From Acidobacteriaceae bacterium KBS 146 (GTDB taxonomy: Bacteria; Acidobacteriota; Terriglobia; Terriglobales; Acidobacteriaceae): a stretch of 64,000 nucleotides of DNA. The position numbers were made by a program, and so were the translations under genes. The number at the start of each line of letters is the position of its first letter. Positions within the stretch are counted from its first letter, which is position 1. Location: positions 1,302,001 through 1,366,000 of the forward strand of contig JHVA01000001.1 of the NCBI GenBank assembly GCA_000688615.1. The letters are read 5' to 3'. This document shows positions 16,982-26,506 of this stretch, piece by piece. The notes under the pieces are model-generated. The model was not told where the DNA came from and searched no databases. It worked only from the letters and a program-made list of their open reading frames with translations.

Positions 16982-19900
16982 ATGGGAACCCAAACCACTC
17001 CCCGCAATTTACGAGGAATCACCCACATCACCGTGCGCGGCGCGCGGCAGCATAACCTGCGCAACGTCTCGGTCTCCATTCCGCGGAACACCCTGACCGT
17101 CGTCACCGGGCTCTCCGGCTCCGGCAAATCGTCTCTCGCCTTCGACACCATCTACGCCGAGGGCCAACGCCGCTACGTCGAGACGCTCTCCGCCTATGCC
17201 CGGCAGTTTCTCGACCAGATGGAGCGCCCCGACGTCGACTCCATCGACGGACTGAGCCCCGCGATCTCCATCGAGCAGAAGACGACCTCGCGCTCCCCGC
17301 GCTCGACGGTCGGAACCATCACGGAGATCTACGATTACCTGCGGCTGCTCTACGCCTCGGTTGGCCAGCCGCACTGTCCCAACTGCCATCGCCCCATCTC
17401 GCGCCAGTCTGCCGATCAGATCGTCGAGCGCATCGTCTCCCTCGCTCCCGGCGAACGCATCACGATCATGGCTCCCATCGTGCGGGGCCGCAAAGGCGAG
17501 TTCCGCGAAGAGCTCGAAGCCCTCGACCAGCAGGGCTTCCGCGCCCGCGTCGACGGCGAAATGATCGAGATCACCGAAGGCATGCGCCTGGAAAAGCGCA
17601 AGAACCACGCCATCGAAGCCATCGTCGACCGCATCATCCTCAAGCCGCTGCCGCCCGACGACACCACAGCGGCTCTCGCCGGAGCGCAGCCGAAGTACGA
17701 CACGCGCCGTCTCGAAGCCTCCGTCGCCAAAGCCCTGCAGATGGCCAACGGCCTGGTGCTGATCGGAATTCAGGATCCTGTCACCCGGAAGCAGGAGGAG
17801 ACACTTTATTCCTCCTCGATGGCCTGCCCGGACTGCGGAATTAACGTTCCCAAGCTCGAGCCGCGCAGCTTCTCCTTCAACTCCGCCTACGGCGCCTGCC
17901 CCGAGTGCCACGGCCTGGGATCCATCTACGACTTCGATCCGGCCAAGACCATCACCGACTGGTCCAAGCCCCTGCTCGACGGAGCCATGGGACCGGGCTC
18001 GGCTTCGCAGTATCTGCTTCGTCTGATCAAGCTCGCCGCAGAAAAATACAAGATCGACATCCGCAAGCCCTTCGACCAGCTCACGACCGAGCAGCAGAAT
18101 CTGTTCCTTTACGGGCCGCCCAAAGGCGAAGCAGGAAGAACCGGCTTCCACGGCATCTTTGCGTACCTCCGCGCCAACCTCGAAGACACAAAGTCCGAAG
18201 GCTATCGCGAGTACATGATGCAGTACATGTCCGCGACCACCTGCCCTCGCTGCCAGGGCAAACGGCTGCGCCCGGAGTCGCTGGCGGTCACGGTAAACGG
18301 CCAGTCGATCGCGGATTTCACAGCTCTCTCTCTCGAACGCGCTCTCGGCAGCGCCCGCAGCATGAACTTCACCGGACGCGAACGCCTGATCGCCGACCGG
18401 CTGCAGCGCGAGGTGATCGAACGGCTGGAATTTCTCAATGCCGTCGGCCTCGGCTACCTCTCCCTGGATCGCTCCGCAGCGACTCTCTCGGGCGGCGAGG
18501 GCCAACGCATCCGGCTTGCAACGCAGATTGGCTCGCGCCTCCGCGGAGTCCTCTATGTACTCGACGAACCCTCCATCGGGCTGCACCAACGTGACAATCA
18601 GCGCCTGATCGCCGCGCTGGAAAATCTGCGCGACCTTGGCAACACCGTCCTCGTCGTCGAACACGATGAAGACACGATTCGCAAGGCCGACTACGTACTC
18701 GACCTTGGCCCCGGAGCTGGTAAAAATGGCGGCCATCTGATCGCGGACGGCACGCCGGAGCAGATCATGGCCAACGATGCTTCCATCACCGGCAAGTATC
18801 TCGCTGGGAAGATCGACATCGTCACGCGCCCCACGCCGGGGCAGGCTCCGCGGCCTCTGACCGGCAACTGGATCACGGTCGAGAATGCGCAGGCACACAA
18901 TCTGAGGAACGTTACAGCGCACTTCCCTCTCGGCGTAATGACTGTCATTACGGGAGTCTCCGGATCGGGCAAGAGCACGCTGGTTAACGACATTCTCTAT
19001 CGCGCGCTTGCGAAAGAGCTTTACGGATCGCGGGAAGAACCCGGCCAGCACGGCCGTGTGCGCGGCATCTCCCAGATCGATAAGGTCATCGAGATCGACC
19101 AGTCGCCCATCGGACGTACTCCACGCTCGAACCCCGCGACCTATACGGGCGTCTTCTCTGCGATCCGCGATCTCTTCGCCATGCTGCCGGAGTCGCGCGA
19201 GCGCGGCTACAAGCCGGGCCGCTTCAGCTTCAACGTGCAGGGCGGACGATGCGAAGCCTGCCAGGGCGAGGGCCAGCGCCGCATTGAGATGAACTTCCTG
19301 CCTGACGTCTATGTGTTGTGCGAGGTCTGTAACGGCCGCCGTTATAACCAGGAGACGCTGGCGGTAAAGTTCAACGGCTACTCCATCGCTGACCTTCTGG
19401 ACTTAGCGATTGAGGACGCGCTGCCGATCCTGAAGGACATTCCCGCTGTCCACCAGCGTCTGCAGACCCTGGTCGACGTCGGGCTAGGCTACATCCATCT
19501 GGGACAGTCGGCGACGACGCTCTCCGGCGGCGAAGCTCAGCGGATGAAGCTTGCCCGCGAGTTGTCAAAGCGACAGACCGGCCGCACGCTGTACCTGTTG
19601 GACGAGCCGACGACAGGACTGCACTTCGATGACGTTCGCAAGTTGTTGGAGGTGCTGCACCGGCTGACGGATCTGGGCAACACGGTTGTGATCATCGAGC
19701 ACAATCTCGACATCATCCGGAACGCGGACTATATCCTCGACCTTGGCCCCGAAGGGGGCGAAGGGGGCGGCCAGATTATCGCGCACGGAACCCCGGAGCA
19801 GATCGCTACGGTGAAGGGCTCTTACACGGCGGAGTTTCTCGCCCGTCATTACACGCCCGACCAGCTCGCCTCCAGCCGAAACGGAACCAGCCACGCCGGT

Positions 19901-20098
19901 CCTCAACCCCAAAATATTGGGGCGGCCGATGATCCTGAGAAGAAGGCGAAGGGCAAATTCGTTGCGCCTGAAAAGAAAACCGGGGTTCCTACCGCCCGGG
20001 CGATTAAACTGACGGAAACGGCAGCTTCCAAAACACCGAAGAAGTCTGCGAAAGCAGCAAAGAAGACCGCCGTAAAAACGGCAAAGAAGAAGGCATGA
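16982..20098 (+). CDS. uvrA: Excinuclease ABC subunit A with a Lys/Ala-rich C-terminal tail
   Basis: DNA-damage recognition ATPase of nucleotide excision repair. Both ABC halves are complete: Walker [13 protein letters not shown] and [11 protein letters not shown], signatures [12 protein letters not shown] and [12 protein letters not shown], and zinc-binding CPNCHRPIS and [11 protein letters not shown]...[11 protein letters not shown] start at ATG 16982 (1038 aa), where the conserved [14 protein letters not shown] begins soon after; earlier in-frame ATGs add non-conserved sequence. After the usual UvrA end (near EFLARHY) about 90 extra residues follow, rich in Lys and Ala ([20 protein letters not shown]), like histone H1-type tails. 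The stop overlaps the next start by ATGA. Confidence 0.96.
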   Translation: MGTQTTPRNLRGITHITVRGARQHNLRNVSVSIPRNTLTVVTGLSGSGKSSLAFDTIYAEGQRRYVETLSAYARQFLDQMERPDVDSIDGLSPAISIEQKTTSRSPRSTVGTITEIYDYLRLLYASVGQPHCPNCHRPISRQSADQIVERIVSLAPGERITIMAPIVRGRKGEFREELEALDQQGFRARVDGEMIEITEGMRLEKRKNHAIEAIVDRIILKPLPPDDTTAALAGAQPKYDTRRLEASVAKALQMANGLVLIGIQDPVTRKQEETLYSSSMACPDCGINVPKLEPRSFSFNSAYGACPECHGLGSIYDFDPAKTITDWSKPLLDGAMGPGSASQYLLRLIKLAAEKYKIDIRKPFDQLTTEQQNLFLYGPPKGEAGRTGFHGIFAYLRANLEDTKSEGYREYMMQYMSATTCPRCQGKRLRPESLAVTVNGQSIADFTALSLERALGSARSMNFTGRERLIADRLQREVIERLEFLNAVGLGYLSLDRSAATLSGGEGQRIRLATQIGSRLRGVLYVLDEPSIGLHQRDNQRLIAALENLRDLGNTVLVVEHDEDTIRKADYVLDLGPGAGKNGGHLIADGTPEQIMANDASITGKYLAGKIDIVTRPTPGQAPRPLTGNWITVENAQAHNLRNVTAHFPLGVMTVITGVSGSGKSTLVNDILYRALAKELYGSREEPGQHGRVRGISQIDKVIEIDQSPIGRTPRSNPATYTGVFSAIRDLFAMLPESRERGYKPGRFSFNVQGGRCEACQGEGQRRIEMNFLPDVYVLCEVCNGRRYNQETLAVKFNGYSIADLLDLAIEDALPILKDIPAVHQRLQTLVDVGLGYIHLGQSATTLSGGEAQRMKLARELSKRQTGRTLYLLDEPTTGLHFDDVRKLLEVLHRLTDLGNTVVIIEHNLDIIRNADYILDLGPEGGEGGGQIIAHGTPEQIATVKGSYTAEFLARHYTPDQLASSRNGTSHAGPQPQNIGAADDPEKKAKGKFVAPEKKTGVPTARAIKLTETAASKTPKKSAKAAKKTAVKTAKKKA

Positions 20099-21060
20099 GC
20101 CGACCTGCTACACCTCCGCTGCCCGATGATCTGCCCCGCGACTACTCCCAGCCGCAGGTTCCTGCGGTGGACGCATCCACGCTGCCACCGCCGAATGGCG
20201 AGGCCCTCGTTATCCAGGCGCCTCCACCGTCGGACGCTCTCGGCCCGGGTGTTCCCGCCCGCGTCCCGCATATCGGCCACGCGCTTCTCTTTTTCTCGCT
20301 GGCAATTTTTCTGCTGTTCGTCGCCCAGGTCTCTCTGCTGGGTCTTGCCCATCCGGTCGCGGACCCGCACAAGACCGCTATTGCTGCAGCACATCCAAAA
20401 CTGATGGTCGCGGCCGAAGCTGTCAGTTATGTCCTCACGCTTGTAGCCTCGTGGCTCTTCTTCCCCACGCTTTGGCAGCGTTCGTTTGGCGAAGGAATCC
20501 ACTGGGACTTCGCCGTGGCACGCCGGAATATCCTGAAGCTGATCCCGATGGGCCTTCTCATGGGATTTACCGTACAGGCGGTCTCTTCGCTGATTCCTGT
20601 CCCGAAGTCCATCCCCATGGATGACTTCTTTCGCACGCCGTCCGATGTCTGGGTTGTCACCGCCTTCGGCACACTCCTCGCTCCGTTGGCCGAGGAGATC
20701 GCGTTTCGCGGATTCCTCTTCCCCGCCTTTGCAATTGCATACGACTGGCTCTGTCTGCCCAAGACACCGGCGGCCCGCGAGCACTGGCATAACTCGACGA
20801 ACCTGACTCTGGCTTCCGTTATCTTTTCAGCCATTCTGTCGAGCATCTTCTTTGCGCTGCTTCACAGCGAGCAACTGGGACACACATGGGTCGCGCTGTT
20901 TGTCCTGTTCTGCGTATCGCTGGTACTGACGGTCGTCCGCATCCGGACGCATTCGGTTGCCTGCTCTACGCTGGTTCATGCGAGCTATAACCTGTCGGTG
21001 TTCCTGACGATGTTTGTCGCAACAGGTGGGTATCGGCATCTGGAGCGGCTAGCGCGCTAG
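20095..21060 (+). CDS. CPBP-family intramembrane glutamic endopeptidase (Abi/CAAX-like)
   Basis: 321-aa multi-pass membrane protein with a proline-rich cytoplasmic N-terminus (about 1-60). The three family motifs are visible: [12 protein letters not shown] (EExxxR), [11 protein letters not shown] (FxxxH) and TLVHASYN (HxxxN), which together form the catalytic site in a membrane cavity. It overlaps the uvrA stop by four bases (ATGA), so it is translationally coupled to it. Bacterial members act in membrane-protein processing, bacteriocin immunity or protein sorting; its target here is unknown. Confidence 0.88.
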   Translation: MSRPATPPLPDDLPRDYSQPQVPAVDASTLPPPNGEALVIQAPPPSDALGPGVPARVPHIGHALLFFSLAIFLLFVAQVSLLGLAHPVADPHKTAIAAAHPKLMVAAEAVSYVLTLVASWLFFPTLWQRSFGEGIHWDFAVARRNILKLIPMGLLMGFTVQAVSSLIPVPKSIPMDDFFRTPSDVWVVTAFGTLLAPLAEEIAFRGFLFPAFAIAYDWLCLPKTPAAREHWHNSTNLTLASVIFSAILSSIFFALLHSEQLGHTWVALFVLFCVSLVLTVVRIRTHSVACSTLVHASYNLSVFLTMFVATGGYRHLERLAR

Positions 21061-21079
21061 TGCGTTCCACACGCTCTGC

Positions 21080-21652
21080 TCAGTTCGCTCTCTTATAAGA
21101 CAAGGAGTAGACGACGGGATTTGTGAGCCGTGGACTGGATAGTGTGACCTTGAGGGTCATCACCTTGCCCTCCTCCGAAAAGGTGTACTCGTTCTGGCGC
21201 TTCCCATCGTCCGACACAAACACCTGCGTAATGCGGTCCTCGGCAAAGACTTGCGTAAGCTTGCTCCGCTTGCCGTTGTAGACATAGTCAGCAGGCTCGC
21301 CATGGTCTCCGGAGATCATCTCGGGCCGCGATTGCGGACGGATCCGAATTTTTCCCGGTTCCAGGAAAAACGAATACAAACTCAGGATCTGAGTCGTCGC
21401 CGTGATGCGGCTTCGCGCAGCTGATCGAATGAGAAAGGACATCCCTTCGACGGCATGATCGATCGCCGCTTTCCGGGCCTCTTCCTCCTGGGCGTTCCCG
21501 GCATAACGATAGGTGCCGGAAAACTGCGCTACCTGGTCTGGAGTTGCCTTCACTAAGGCTGCACCCGCGGCCAGTAATTTCGCGCCGAGTCCAAATCCTG
21601 CAACGGTGCAGATCAACAGACCGATGCCTGCAAAACTTCGTCGAGATCGCAT
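21080..21652 (-). CDS. Secreted hypothetical protein
   Basis: 190 aa with a signal-anchor or signal peptide (SFAGIGLLICTVAGFGLGAKLLAAGA). The rest includes VAQFSGTYRYAGNAQEEEARKAAIDHAVEGMSFL and later strands, FVSDDGKRQNEYTFSEEGK, reminiscent of lipocalin-like or DUF-type beta proteins that report oxidative or detergent stress, but I cannot name a family. It is convergent with the CPBP gene and starts about 190 nt from the first DGPF gene on the other strand. Likely envelope-located; function unknown. Confidence 0.6.
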   Translation of the reverse strand: MRSRRSFAGIGLLICTVAGFGLGAKLLAAGAALVKATPDQVAQFSGTYRYAGNAQEEEARKAAIDHAVEGMSFLIRSAARSRITATTQILSLYSFFLEPGKIRIRPQSRPEMISGDHGEPADYVYNGKRSKLTQVFAEDRITQVFVSDDGKRQNEYTFSEEGKVMTLKVTLSSPRLTNPVVYSLSYKRAN

Positions 21653-21841
21653 GGCTCCGCACCTACTCAGGTTCAGTCTTTGCTCACCTGCCGCGTCGTC
21701 GTAAGAATACCTCTCCCCGAAATCTCAGTGCAGGAACATCCCGTGTTTCTCCCTGCTGCTGGTCACAAGAACAAGCCTTTCCGCACGGATTCCACAGCTG
21801 GGCCGCGGAGCTGGCAACTACAATCAACCCGGGAGAGACTC

Positions 21842-22294
21842 ATGCGATTCATGATTCTTCGCAAGGCCGACAAACACATGGAACAGGGCGCAGGCCTGCC
21901 CAGCAAGTCGCTTCTTGGCGCCATTGGAAGCTATTACCAGGAGATGCGGGATGCCGGTGTTCTTCTGACCGGGGAGTGGCTGCAGCCGAGCGCAAACTCT
22001 TCGCGCATTCTGGTAAACAAGGGCAAGCAGACCATCGTCGATGGGCCGTTTACTGAACTCAAAGAGCTGGTGGCCGGTTTTATTGTGATCGACGTGCCTT
22101 CTAAAGAAGAGGCGATCGCCTGGGCTCGGAGATGTCCCACCCTCACGGGCGAGTGCGACGTCGAGGTCGAGATCCGGCAGGTCATTGAGGCAACCGACTT
22201 TCCCGCTGATTATGCGGAGGAACTGACCAGGCACGCCTCAAAGACCATGGCGGACGACGCAGCGAAGATTTTGCAGACGACGACCGTCGCCTAG
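21842..22294 (+). CDS. YCII-related (DGPF) protein 1
   Basis: 150-aa protein of the YCII/DGPF family: the start MRFMILRKADKHMEQGAG and the hallmark VDGPFTELKELVAGFIV are present. Members have a ferredoxin-like fold and often sit next to ECF sigma factors; their chemistry is unproven. GGGAGAG precedes the ATG at a good distance, deciding the start over the longer frame from 21680. It opens a cluster of four such paralogues. Confidence 0.88.
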   Translation: MRFMILRKADKHMEQGAGLPSKSLLGAIGSYYQEMRDAGVLLTGEWLQPSANSSRILVNKGKQTIVDGPFTELKELVAGFIVIDVPSKEEAIAWARRCPTLTGECDVEVEIRQVIEATDFPADYAEELTRHASKTMADDAAKILQTTTVA

Positions 22295-22335
22295 GGAGTT
22301 TCTTTGCGGCTTTGTTCTGTCTATCTGGTCGGGGA

Positions 22336-22387
22336 ATCTGCGTAACGCAGATCCTTCGACCTTGCTGCGCTCAGCTCAGGACGACAA
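22336..22387 (-). repeat. Dispersed TGTCATCCTGAGCG-family repeat, inverted, diverged
   Basis: On the minus strand it reads TCGTCCTGAGCTGAGCGCAG...GGTCGAAGGATCTGCG, the same layout as the other copies but in reverse orientation. It lies between DGPF gene 1 and the VOC gene. Confidence 0.7.
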
Positions 22388-22508
22388 ATTCTGCAAGCGA
22401 GTTCGCGCTGCCAAGTCGCCAGCGCCTCGAATTCTGGCATTGGAGACGAAAAGGTTATTTTTTTTGTGAGGAGTGTCGATTTCCTGCGGCTCCATTCGAC
22501 GAGTATGT

Positions 22509-22531
22509 AGAGCGGCAGGAAAAGCCGCTCT
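22509..22531 (+). promoter_or_regulatory. Hairpin in the leader of the VOC gene
   Basis: AGAGCGGC and GCCGCTCT form a perfect 8-bp stem around a 7-nt A/G-rich loop (AGGAAAA), 21 nt before the VOC start codon. It may terminate or attenuate transcription, or be a repeat-type palindrome. Confidence 0.45.
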
Positions 22532-22552
22532 ATCAAGCGAAGGAGATCGACG

Positions 22553-22966
22553 ATGCAAATCCAACCTTACCTGTTCTTCAAGGGCGACTGTGAAGAAGCC
22601 TTCAAGTTCTACGAGCGTGTCCTCAAGGGCAAGATTGAGGCGATGCTTCCCCACGCCGGAACCGCAGCCGAGGAACATGTCGCTCCTGAATGGCGCGACA
22701 AGATCATGCACGCGCGGATTACGGTGGGCGATGCTGTCCTGATGGCCTCCGACTCTCCGCCCGAGCACTATCAAAAACCTCAGGGCTTCTCCGTCAACCT
22801 CCAGATCGATCAGGTGGTTGAGGCCGAGCGCGTGTTCAACGACCTTTCTGTCGGCGGCAAGGTCATTATGCCGATTCAGCCTACGTTCTGGGCTACGCGT
22901 TTTGGCATGTTCACGGATCGTTACGGCATTGGCTGGATGATCAACTGCAATGAACCAAAGGCCTGA
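22553..22966 (+). CDS. VOC-family protein, PhnB/glyoxalase-like
   Basis: 137 aa with the PhnB-type arrangement: MQIQPYLFFKGDCEEAFKFYERVL at the start, KIMHARITVGDAVLMASD in the middle and WATRFGMFTDRYGIGWMINC at the end. These proteins share the vicinal-oxygen-chelate fold, but the metal ligands are often degenerate and the function is unknown. AAGGAGATCGACG before the ATG is a strong ribosome-binding site. It is embedded between DGPF genes, a frequent neighbourhood. Confidence 0.88.
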   Translation: MQIQPYLFFKGDCEEAFKFYERVLKGKIEAMLPHAGTAAEEHVAPEWRDKIMHARITVGDAVLMASDSPPEHYQKPQGFSVNLQIDQVVEAERVFNDLSVGGKVIMPIQPTFWATRFGMFTDRYGIGWMINCNEPKA

Positions 22967-22999
22967 TGCAGCACAAATCTGAAAAGAGGAGATTTAGAG

Positions 23000-23398
23000 A
23001 TGCGATTTCTTATGCTTTATCGTCCAGCGGATACTGCCAGCGTGGAAGCTGACCTCCCTCCAACGCCCGAGATGATGGCCAGGATGGGCACGCTTATCCA
23101 TAAGAAGATTGAGGAGGGCAAGATGCTCGCCACCGAAGGCTGCGCCGCGACCAGCAAAGGAGCGAAGGTCAGTCTTTCGCAAGGGAAGCTGAGCGTCACC
23201 GATGGCCCGTTCTCGGAGGCCAAAGAGCTGATCGCAGGCTTTGCCCTGTTTCGCGTCAATTCGAAACAAGAAGCCATCGCCGAAGCTCGGGAGTTTCTGG
23301 AGATCGCAGGGGATGGCGAGGTGGAGATTCGCCTCGTCCATGATTCCGGCAACTGCATTGAATCCTTCAAACTCAGCCACCAGGTTCAGAACGCTTAA
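23000..23398 (+). CDS. YCII-related (DGPF) protein 2
   Basis: 132 aa. MRFLMLYRPADTASVEADLPPTPEMM and TDGPFSEAKELIAGFALF place it in the YCII/DGPF family, with the usual later strand EVEIRLVHD. AGAGGAG lies a short distance before the ATG. It follows the VOC gene by 33 nt and precedes DGPF 3 by 11 nt, so co-transcription is likely. It is closer to dehydrogenase-like PhnB-associated members than to copies 3 and 4, judging by length. Confidence 0.87.
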   Translation: MRFLMLYRPADTASVEADLPPTPEMMARMGTLIHKKIEEGKMLATEGCAATSKGAKVSLSQGKLSVTDGPFSEAKELIAGFALFRVNSKQEAIAEAREFLEIAGDGEVEIRLVHDSGNCIESFKLSHQVQNA

Positions 23399-23409
23399 GG
23401 GGACGAAAC

Positions 23410-23832
23410 ATGCGATTCATGATGCTGATGATTCCCAAGGGCTACGAAAGCGCCGCGCCGGATACGATGCCGGGCGCGGAAGCTGTAGCCGCAATGATGA
23501 AGTACAACGAGTCCCTGCAGAAGGCTGGAGTCCTGCTGGCTGTGGATGGCCTGCATCCGCCTTCGACGGGAGCGCGCGTTACGTTCCCGGACGGCAGAGC
23601 GCAGGTGAGCGATGGTCCCTTTGCCGAGGCTAAGGAGGTCTTGGGAGGCTACTGGATGATTCAGGTCCGGTCTCGCGAAGAAGCCATCGAGTGGGCAAAG
23701 CGCTGCCCTGCCTCTCCCAACGAGATCGTCGAGGTTCGCCAGGTGCAGGAGATGGCCGACTTCCCCCCGGATGTTCAGAGAGCGGCTGCAGGGTTTACCG
23801 AGATGCAGGCGCGTGCCAGGAAGGCCTCCTGA
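23410..23832 (+). CDS. YCII-related (DGPF) protein 3
   Basis: 140 aa. The N-terminus MRFMMLMIPKGYESAAPDTMP and the motif SDGPFAEAKEVLGGYWMI identify the family; VEVRQVQEMADFP is the usual end of the domain. AGGGGACGAAAC precedes the ATG. It lies 11 nt after DGPF 2 and 41 nt before DGPF 4. Similarity to copy 4 is high throughout, suggesting local duplication. Confidence 0.88.
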   Translation: MRFMMLMIPKGYESAAPDTMPGAEAVAAMMKYNESLQKAGVLLAVDGLHPPSTGARVTFPDGRAQVSDGPFAEAKEVLGGYWMIQVRSREEAIEWAKRCPASPNEIVEVRQVQEMADFPPDVQRAAAGFTEMQARARKAS

Positions 23833-23873
23833 TCCTGCAGCAACCACTCTTTTGAGAAAGGAATACAGAAGCA

Positions 23874-24305
23874 ATGCGATTCATGATCATCCTCAAGGCA
23901 ACGCCCAGCTCCGAAGCTGGCGCAGTCCCCGACCAGAAGCTCCTCGAAGAGATGGGCAAGTTCAACGAGGAGCTGGTGGCAGCCGGTATTATGCTCGCCG
24001 GCGAGGGCCTGCAGTCCAGCTCGAAGGGTGCGCGTGTGCGCTTCAAGGGCAAGACGCGGACGGTCGTCGATGGACCCTTCTCCGAGACCAAGGAGCTGAT
24101 TGCCGGCTTCTGGATCTGGCAGTGCAAATCGAAGGAAGAGGCGATTGAATGGGTGAAGCGCTGCCCCAATCCATTCGACGAAGAGAGCGAGATCGAGATT
24201 CGGCAGGTCTTTGAGCTGGAGGATTTCGGCTCCGAGCTTACGCCTGAGTTGCGGGCGAGCGAAGAGCGACTCCGTGCTGAACTGGAGTCGCGCCAGAAGG
24301 CCTGA
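23874..24305 (+). CDS. YCII-related (DGPF) protein 4
   Basis: 143 aa. MRFMIILKATPSSEAGAVPD, a central VDGPFSETKELIAGFWIWQ and IEIRQVFELEDFG define another YCII/DGPF paralogue. A Glu/Arg-rich helix (ASEERLRAELESRQKA) ends the protein. GAGAAAGGAATACAGAAGC is the ribosome-binding region. A reversed dispersed repeat (24319-24366) separates it from the DoxX-like gene. Confidence 0.88.
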   Translation: MRFMIILKATPSSEAGAVPDQKLLEEMGKFNEELVAAGIMLAGEGLQSSSKGARVRFKGKTRTVVDGPFSETKELIAGFWIWQCKSKEEAIEWVKRCPNPFDEESEIEIRQVFELEDFGSELTPELRASEERLRAELESRQKA

Positions 24306-24318
24306 TGTTAACATTCTG

Positions 24319-24366
24319 ACCGCATCTCCTTCGACTTCGCGCCGTGCGCTTCCCTCAGGGTGACAC
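24319..24366 (-). repeat. Dispersed TGTCATCCTGAGCG-family repeat, inverted
   Basis: The minus strand reads GTGTCACCCTGAGGGAAGCG and ends GAAGTCGAAGGAGATGCGGT, a diverged copy of the family. It occupies the gap between DGPF 4 and the DoxX-like gene. Confidence 0.7.
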
Positions 24367-24462
24367 GTTTTGGAGTGGAAGCAGAGAAGCGGCAATCCGG
24401 GGACCGCGGCGCACCGAGACGTCGCGGCTCCACTCTACCTCTACCGAGAAAGAAGAACGTAC

Positions 24463-25266
24463 ATGACCGTCGAGATACAGAACGCCCCGTCCAAGGCAAA
24501 GTTCTACACCGGCTATACCTTCACAGCCCTTTCCATTCTCTTTCTGCTGATGGATGCAGGCATTAAATTCACCACCAATCCGCACGTTGTCGAGGCACAG
24601 ACACAACTCGGATTTCCCATGGGGCTTACGCCGGCGATCGGCGTAGTCGCTCTGGTCTGCACCGCACTCTACGCGCTTCCGACGACGTCCATCCTGGGCG
24701 CGCTCTTGCTGACCGGCTACCTTGGAGGTGCGATCGCTCTGCACCTGCGGGTGGATAATCCGCTCTTCTCGCACACCCTCTTCCCTATCTACGTTGCTCT
24801 TTTTATCTGGGGAGGCATCTGGCTGCGCGAAGACAGACTGCGCGATCTCTTTCCGATCACCAGCCCTTCTGCTTTGCCGAGTCCATCGAAGAAGCTCGTA
24901 CGAACAGGCTATGTCCTTACGGCGCTCTCCGCTCTCTTCATGCTGTTTACCGCGATCATGAAGTTTGTTTACGTCGCGCCTGCAGGTTCACCGCCGCCGA
25001 TGTTTCCTCTCCACCATATCCACCATCTCGCCTACATCGAGATAGGATGCACACTGCTTTACCTGTTTCCCGCCACATCGTTCCTGGGCGCGGTCCTGAT
25101 GACGGCCTATCTCGGCGGTGCAACCGCAGTTAGCCTTCGAGGGGGCGAATCGGTCGGTGCAAGCCTCGTTCCTGCCTTCGTGGGAGTCGTGGTCTGGGCC
25201 GGTCTCTGGCTGCGCGACGCTCGGCTTCCCCGGCTCTTTCCTGTTCGCTCGGCCGCATCTCGCTAG
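24463..25266 (+). CDS. Tandem-duplicated DoxX-like membrane protein
   Basis: 267 aa composed of two homologous four-helix halves. Half 1: GYTFTALSILFLLMDAGIKF ... LGALLLTGYLGGAIALHLR ... WGGIWLREDRLRDLFP. Half 2: GYVLTALSALFMLFTAIMKF ... LGAVLMTAYLGGATAVSLR ... WAGLWLRDARLPRLFP. Each half matches the DoxX-like (DoxX_2) unit, which is normally a single-domain protein of about 120-130 aa. I start at ATG 24463, since upstream codons fall in non-conserved leader sequence. Its stop overlaps the convergent amidohydrolase stop by about four bases. Function unknown; the family is loosely tied to redox/thiosulfate roles. Confidence 0.82.
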   Translation: MTVEIQNAPSKAKFYTGYTFTALSILFLLMDAGIKFTTNPHVVEAQTQLGFPMGLTPAIGVVALVCTALYALPTTSILGALLLTGYLGGAIALHLRVDNPLFSHTLFPIYVALFIWGGIWLREDRLRDLFPITSPSALPSPSKKLVRTGYVLTALSALFMLFTAIMKFVYVAPAGSPPPMFPLHHIHHLAYIEIGCTLLYLFPATSFLGAVLMTAYLGGATAVSLRGGESVGASLVPAFVGVVVWAGLWLRDARLPRLFPVRSAASR

Positions 25267-26318
25267 CGAAGATGCGGCATGAGCTTGAGCGCGTTCTCCC
25301 GATAGACTTTGCGCAGAACATCGTCCGGAAGAAACAAGCCATAGATATTCCACCTGCCTTGTCTTGAGGCGTGCGATGGGTACTCGAAGTACTCATCCGC
25401 CGTCTCAAGAAAACGAAAGTACAACCGGTACATGGCATCGTCCGGCAGCAGATCGGTCCCGAATAGGATCCGGTCTGCGTATTTGAGAAAGAAGTTGCGT
25501 GCGCTGTAGGGCTGGCGGCCCAGCTCCGGCGTTCGAGCGCTGATGTCGACCTGAAGATTGGGAAGAGCATCGAGCTGCTCCGTCAGGTAGCGCAGATCTT
25601 CCGAGCTCTCCGCACAATGCGCCCCCACAAACGTCACCTCAGGATGCCGCGCAATCACGCGGTTGCGTTGTTCCAGGAGCTCCCGCTTGGAGACAGGGGA
25701 GTTGTGAAAGCCCCAGTCCGGATGCGCGGCGAGCTCCTCATACCGCTCGTTGCGCTCATCGATCGGATCGAAGAAGGCGGTAGGGTCGGCGGTATGGAAC
25801 ATGACGGGCAGCCCAAGCTCGCCGCAGGCGGCAAAGATGGGAGCAAAACGATCCTCATCGATCCGCACCAGCTCGCCCGTGGCGTCACGCAGGGTCAGGC
25901 CGAGATCTTTCCAGAACTTGATACCGCACGCGCCATGATCCATCATCCTCTTCAGGCGCTCGATGGTGACCTCGGCGAAATCGCTGCGGTCGACTCCACT
26001 CCAGTCCATCCAGCCGATAGACGAGAACCTCTCCGGAGCCGCCTTGTGGAAGCGGTCCATCGTATCCAAAGCTTCCTGGCCAACCCGCATGGTAATGTTG
26101 ACGACATGCTCGACGCCGCACCGGTCCATGATCGCAAGCACTTCGTTCGGATCAGTCGAGTCCAGATGGTTGTGATAATCGATCGCCGGGTACTTCGGCT
26201 TAAGGACTGTATGCTCCTCCAGCGCGAGCGAGGAACGCGGATGAAAGTCACTCAATCGCAGGTCAACCGCGGCCGTTGCAGTGACCATGTCTACAAACTT
26301 GTCGTTCCGTTCTGTCAT
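25263..26318 (-). CDS. Amidohydrolase family 2 (TIM-barrel metal-dependent hydrolase)
   Basis: 351 aa. Likely metal ligands are visible: His-x-His in AIDYHNHLDST, His in PVMFHTADP, His in FVGAHCAESSEDL and Asp in LFGTDLLPDD. This matches the amidohydrolase-2 superfamily (decarboxylases, lactonases and hydrolases of small cyclic compounds). GIKFWKDLGLTLRD and an ordered C-terminus ending LPDDVLRKVYRENALKLMP are typical. It is divergent from the DeoR-type regulator, so it probably belongs to the same sugar-related regulon. Substrate not predictable from sequence. Confidence 0.83.
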   Translation of the reverse strand: MTERNDKFVDMVTATAAVDLRLSDFHPRSSLALEEHTVLKPKYPAIDYHNHLDSTDPNEVLAIMDRCGVEHVVNITMRVGQEALDTMDRFHKAAPERFSSIGWMDWSGVDRSDFAEVTIERLKRMMDHGACGIKFWKDLGLTLRDATGELVRIDEDRFAPIFAACGELGLPVMFHTADPTAFFDPIDERNERYEELAAHPDWGFHNSPVSKRELLEQRNRVIARHPEVTFVGAHCAESSEDLRYLTEQLDALPNLQVDISARTPELGRQPYSARNFFLKYADRILFGTDLLPDDAMYRLYFRFLETADEYFEYPSHASRQGRWNIYGLFLPDDVLRKVYRENALKLMPHLR

Positions 26319-26506
26319 CGGGTAAATTCGTGCCTCTCAAGGAAAGATAACTCTTCGAAAGATAAGGAAACCAATTTCTCATAAAAAAGTGACCACCGAT
26401 AGGTGGAATACGTCCAATCAATGATCCTGGGCCCCTGTACGACATTTGAACGGTACCTGAGACGAAGATGAAAAAAGCGAGACCGGTTTCCAGAAAAGGA
26501 AACCCG

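Noticed and set aside
17009..19051. 680-aa open frame on the minus strand opposite uvrA
   Set aside because: It is antisense to an obvious UvrA reading frame, has no recognised domain and arises from GC-rich codon structure.
22321..22536. Short frames in the DGPF-VOC gap
   Set aside because: They are made of a dispersed repeat and a hairpin, with no family match.
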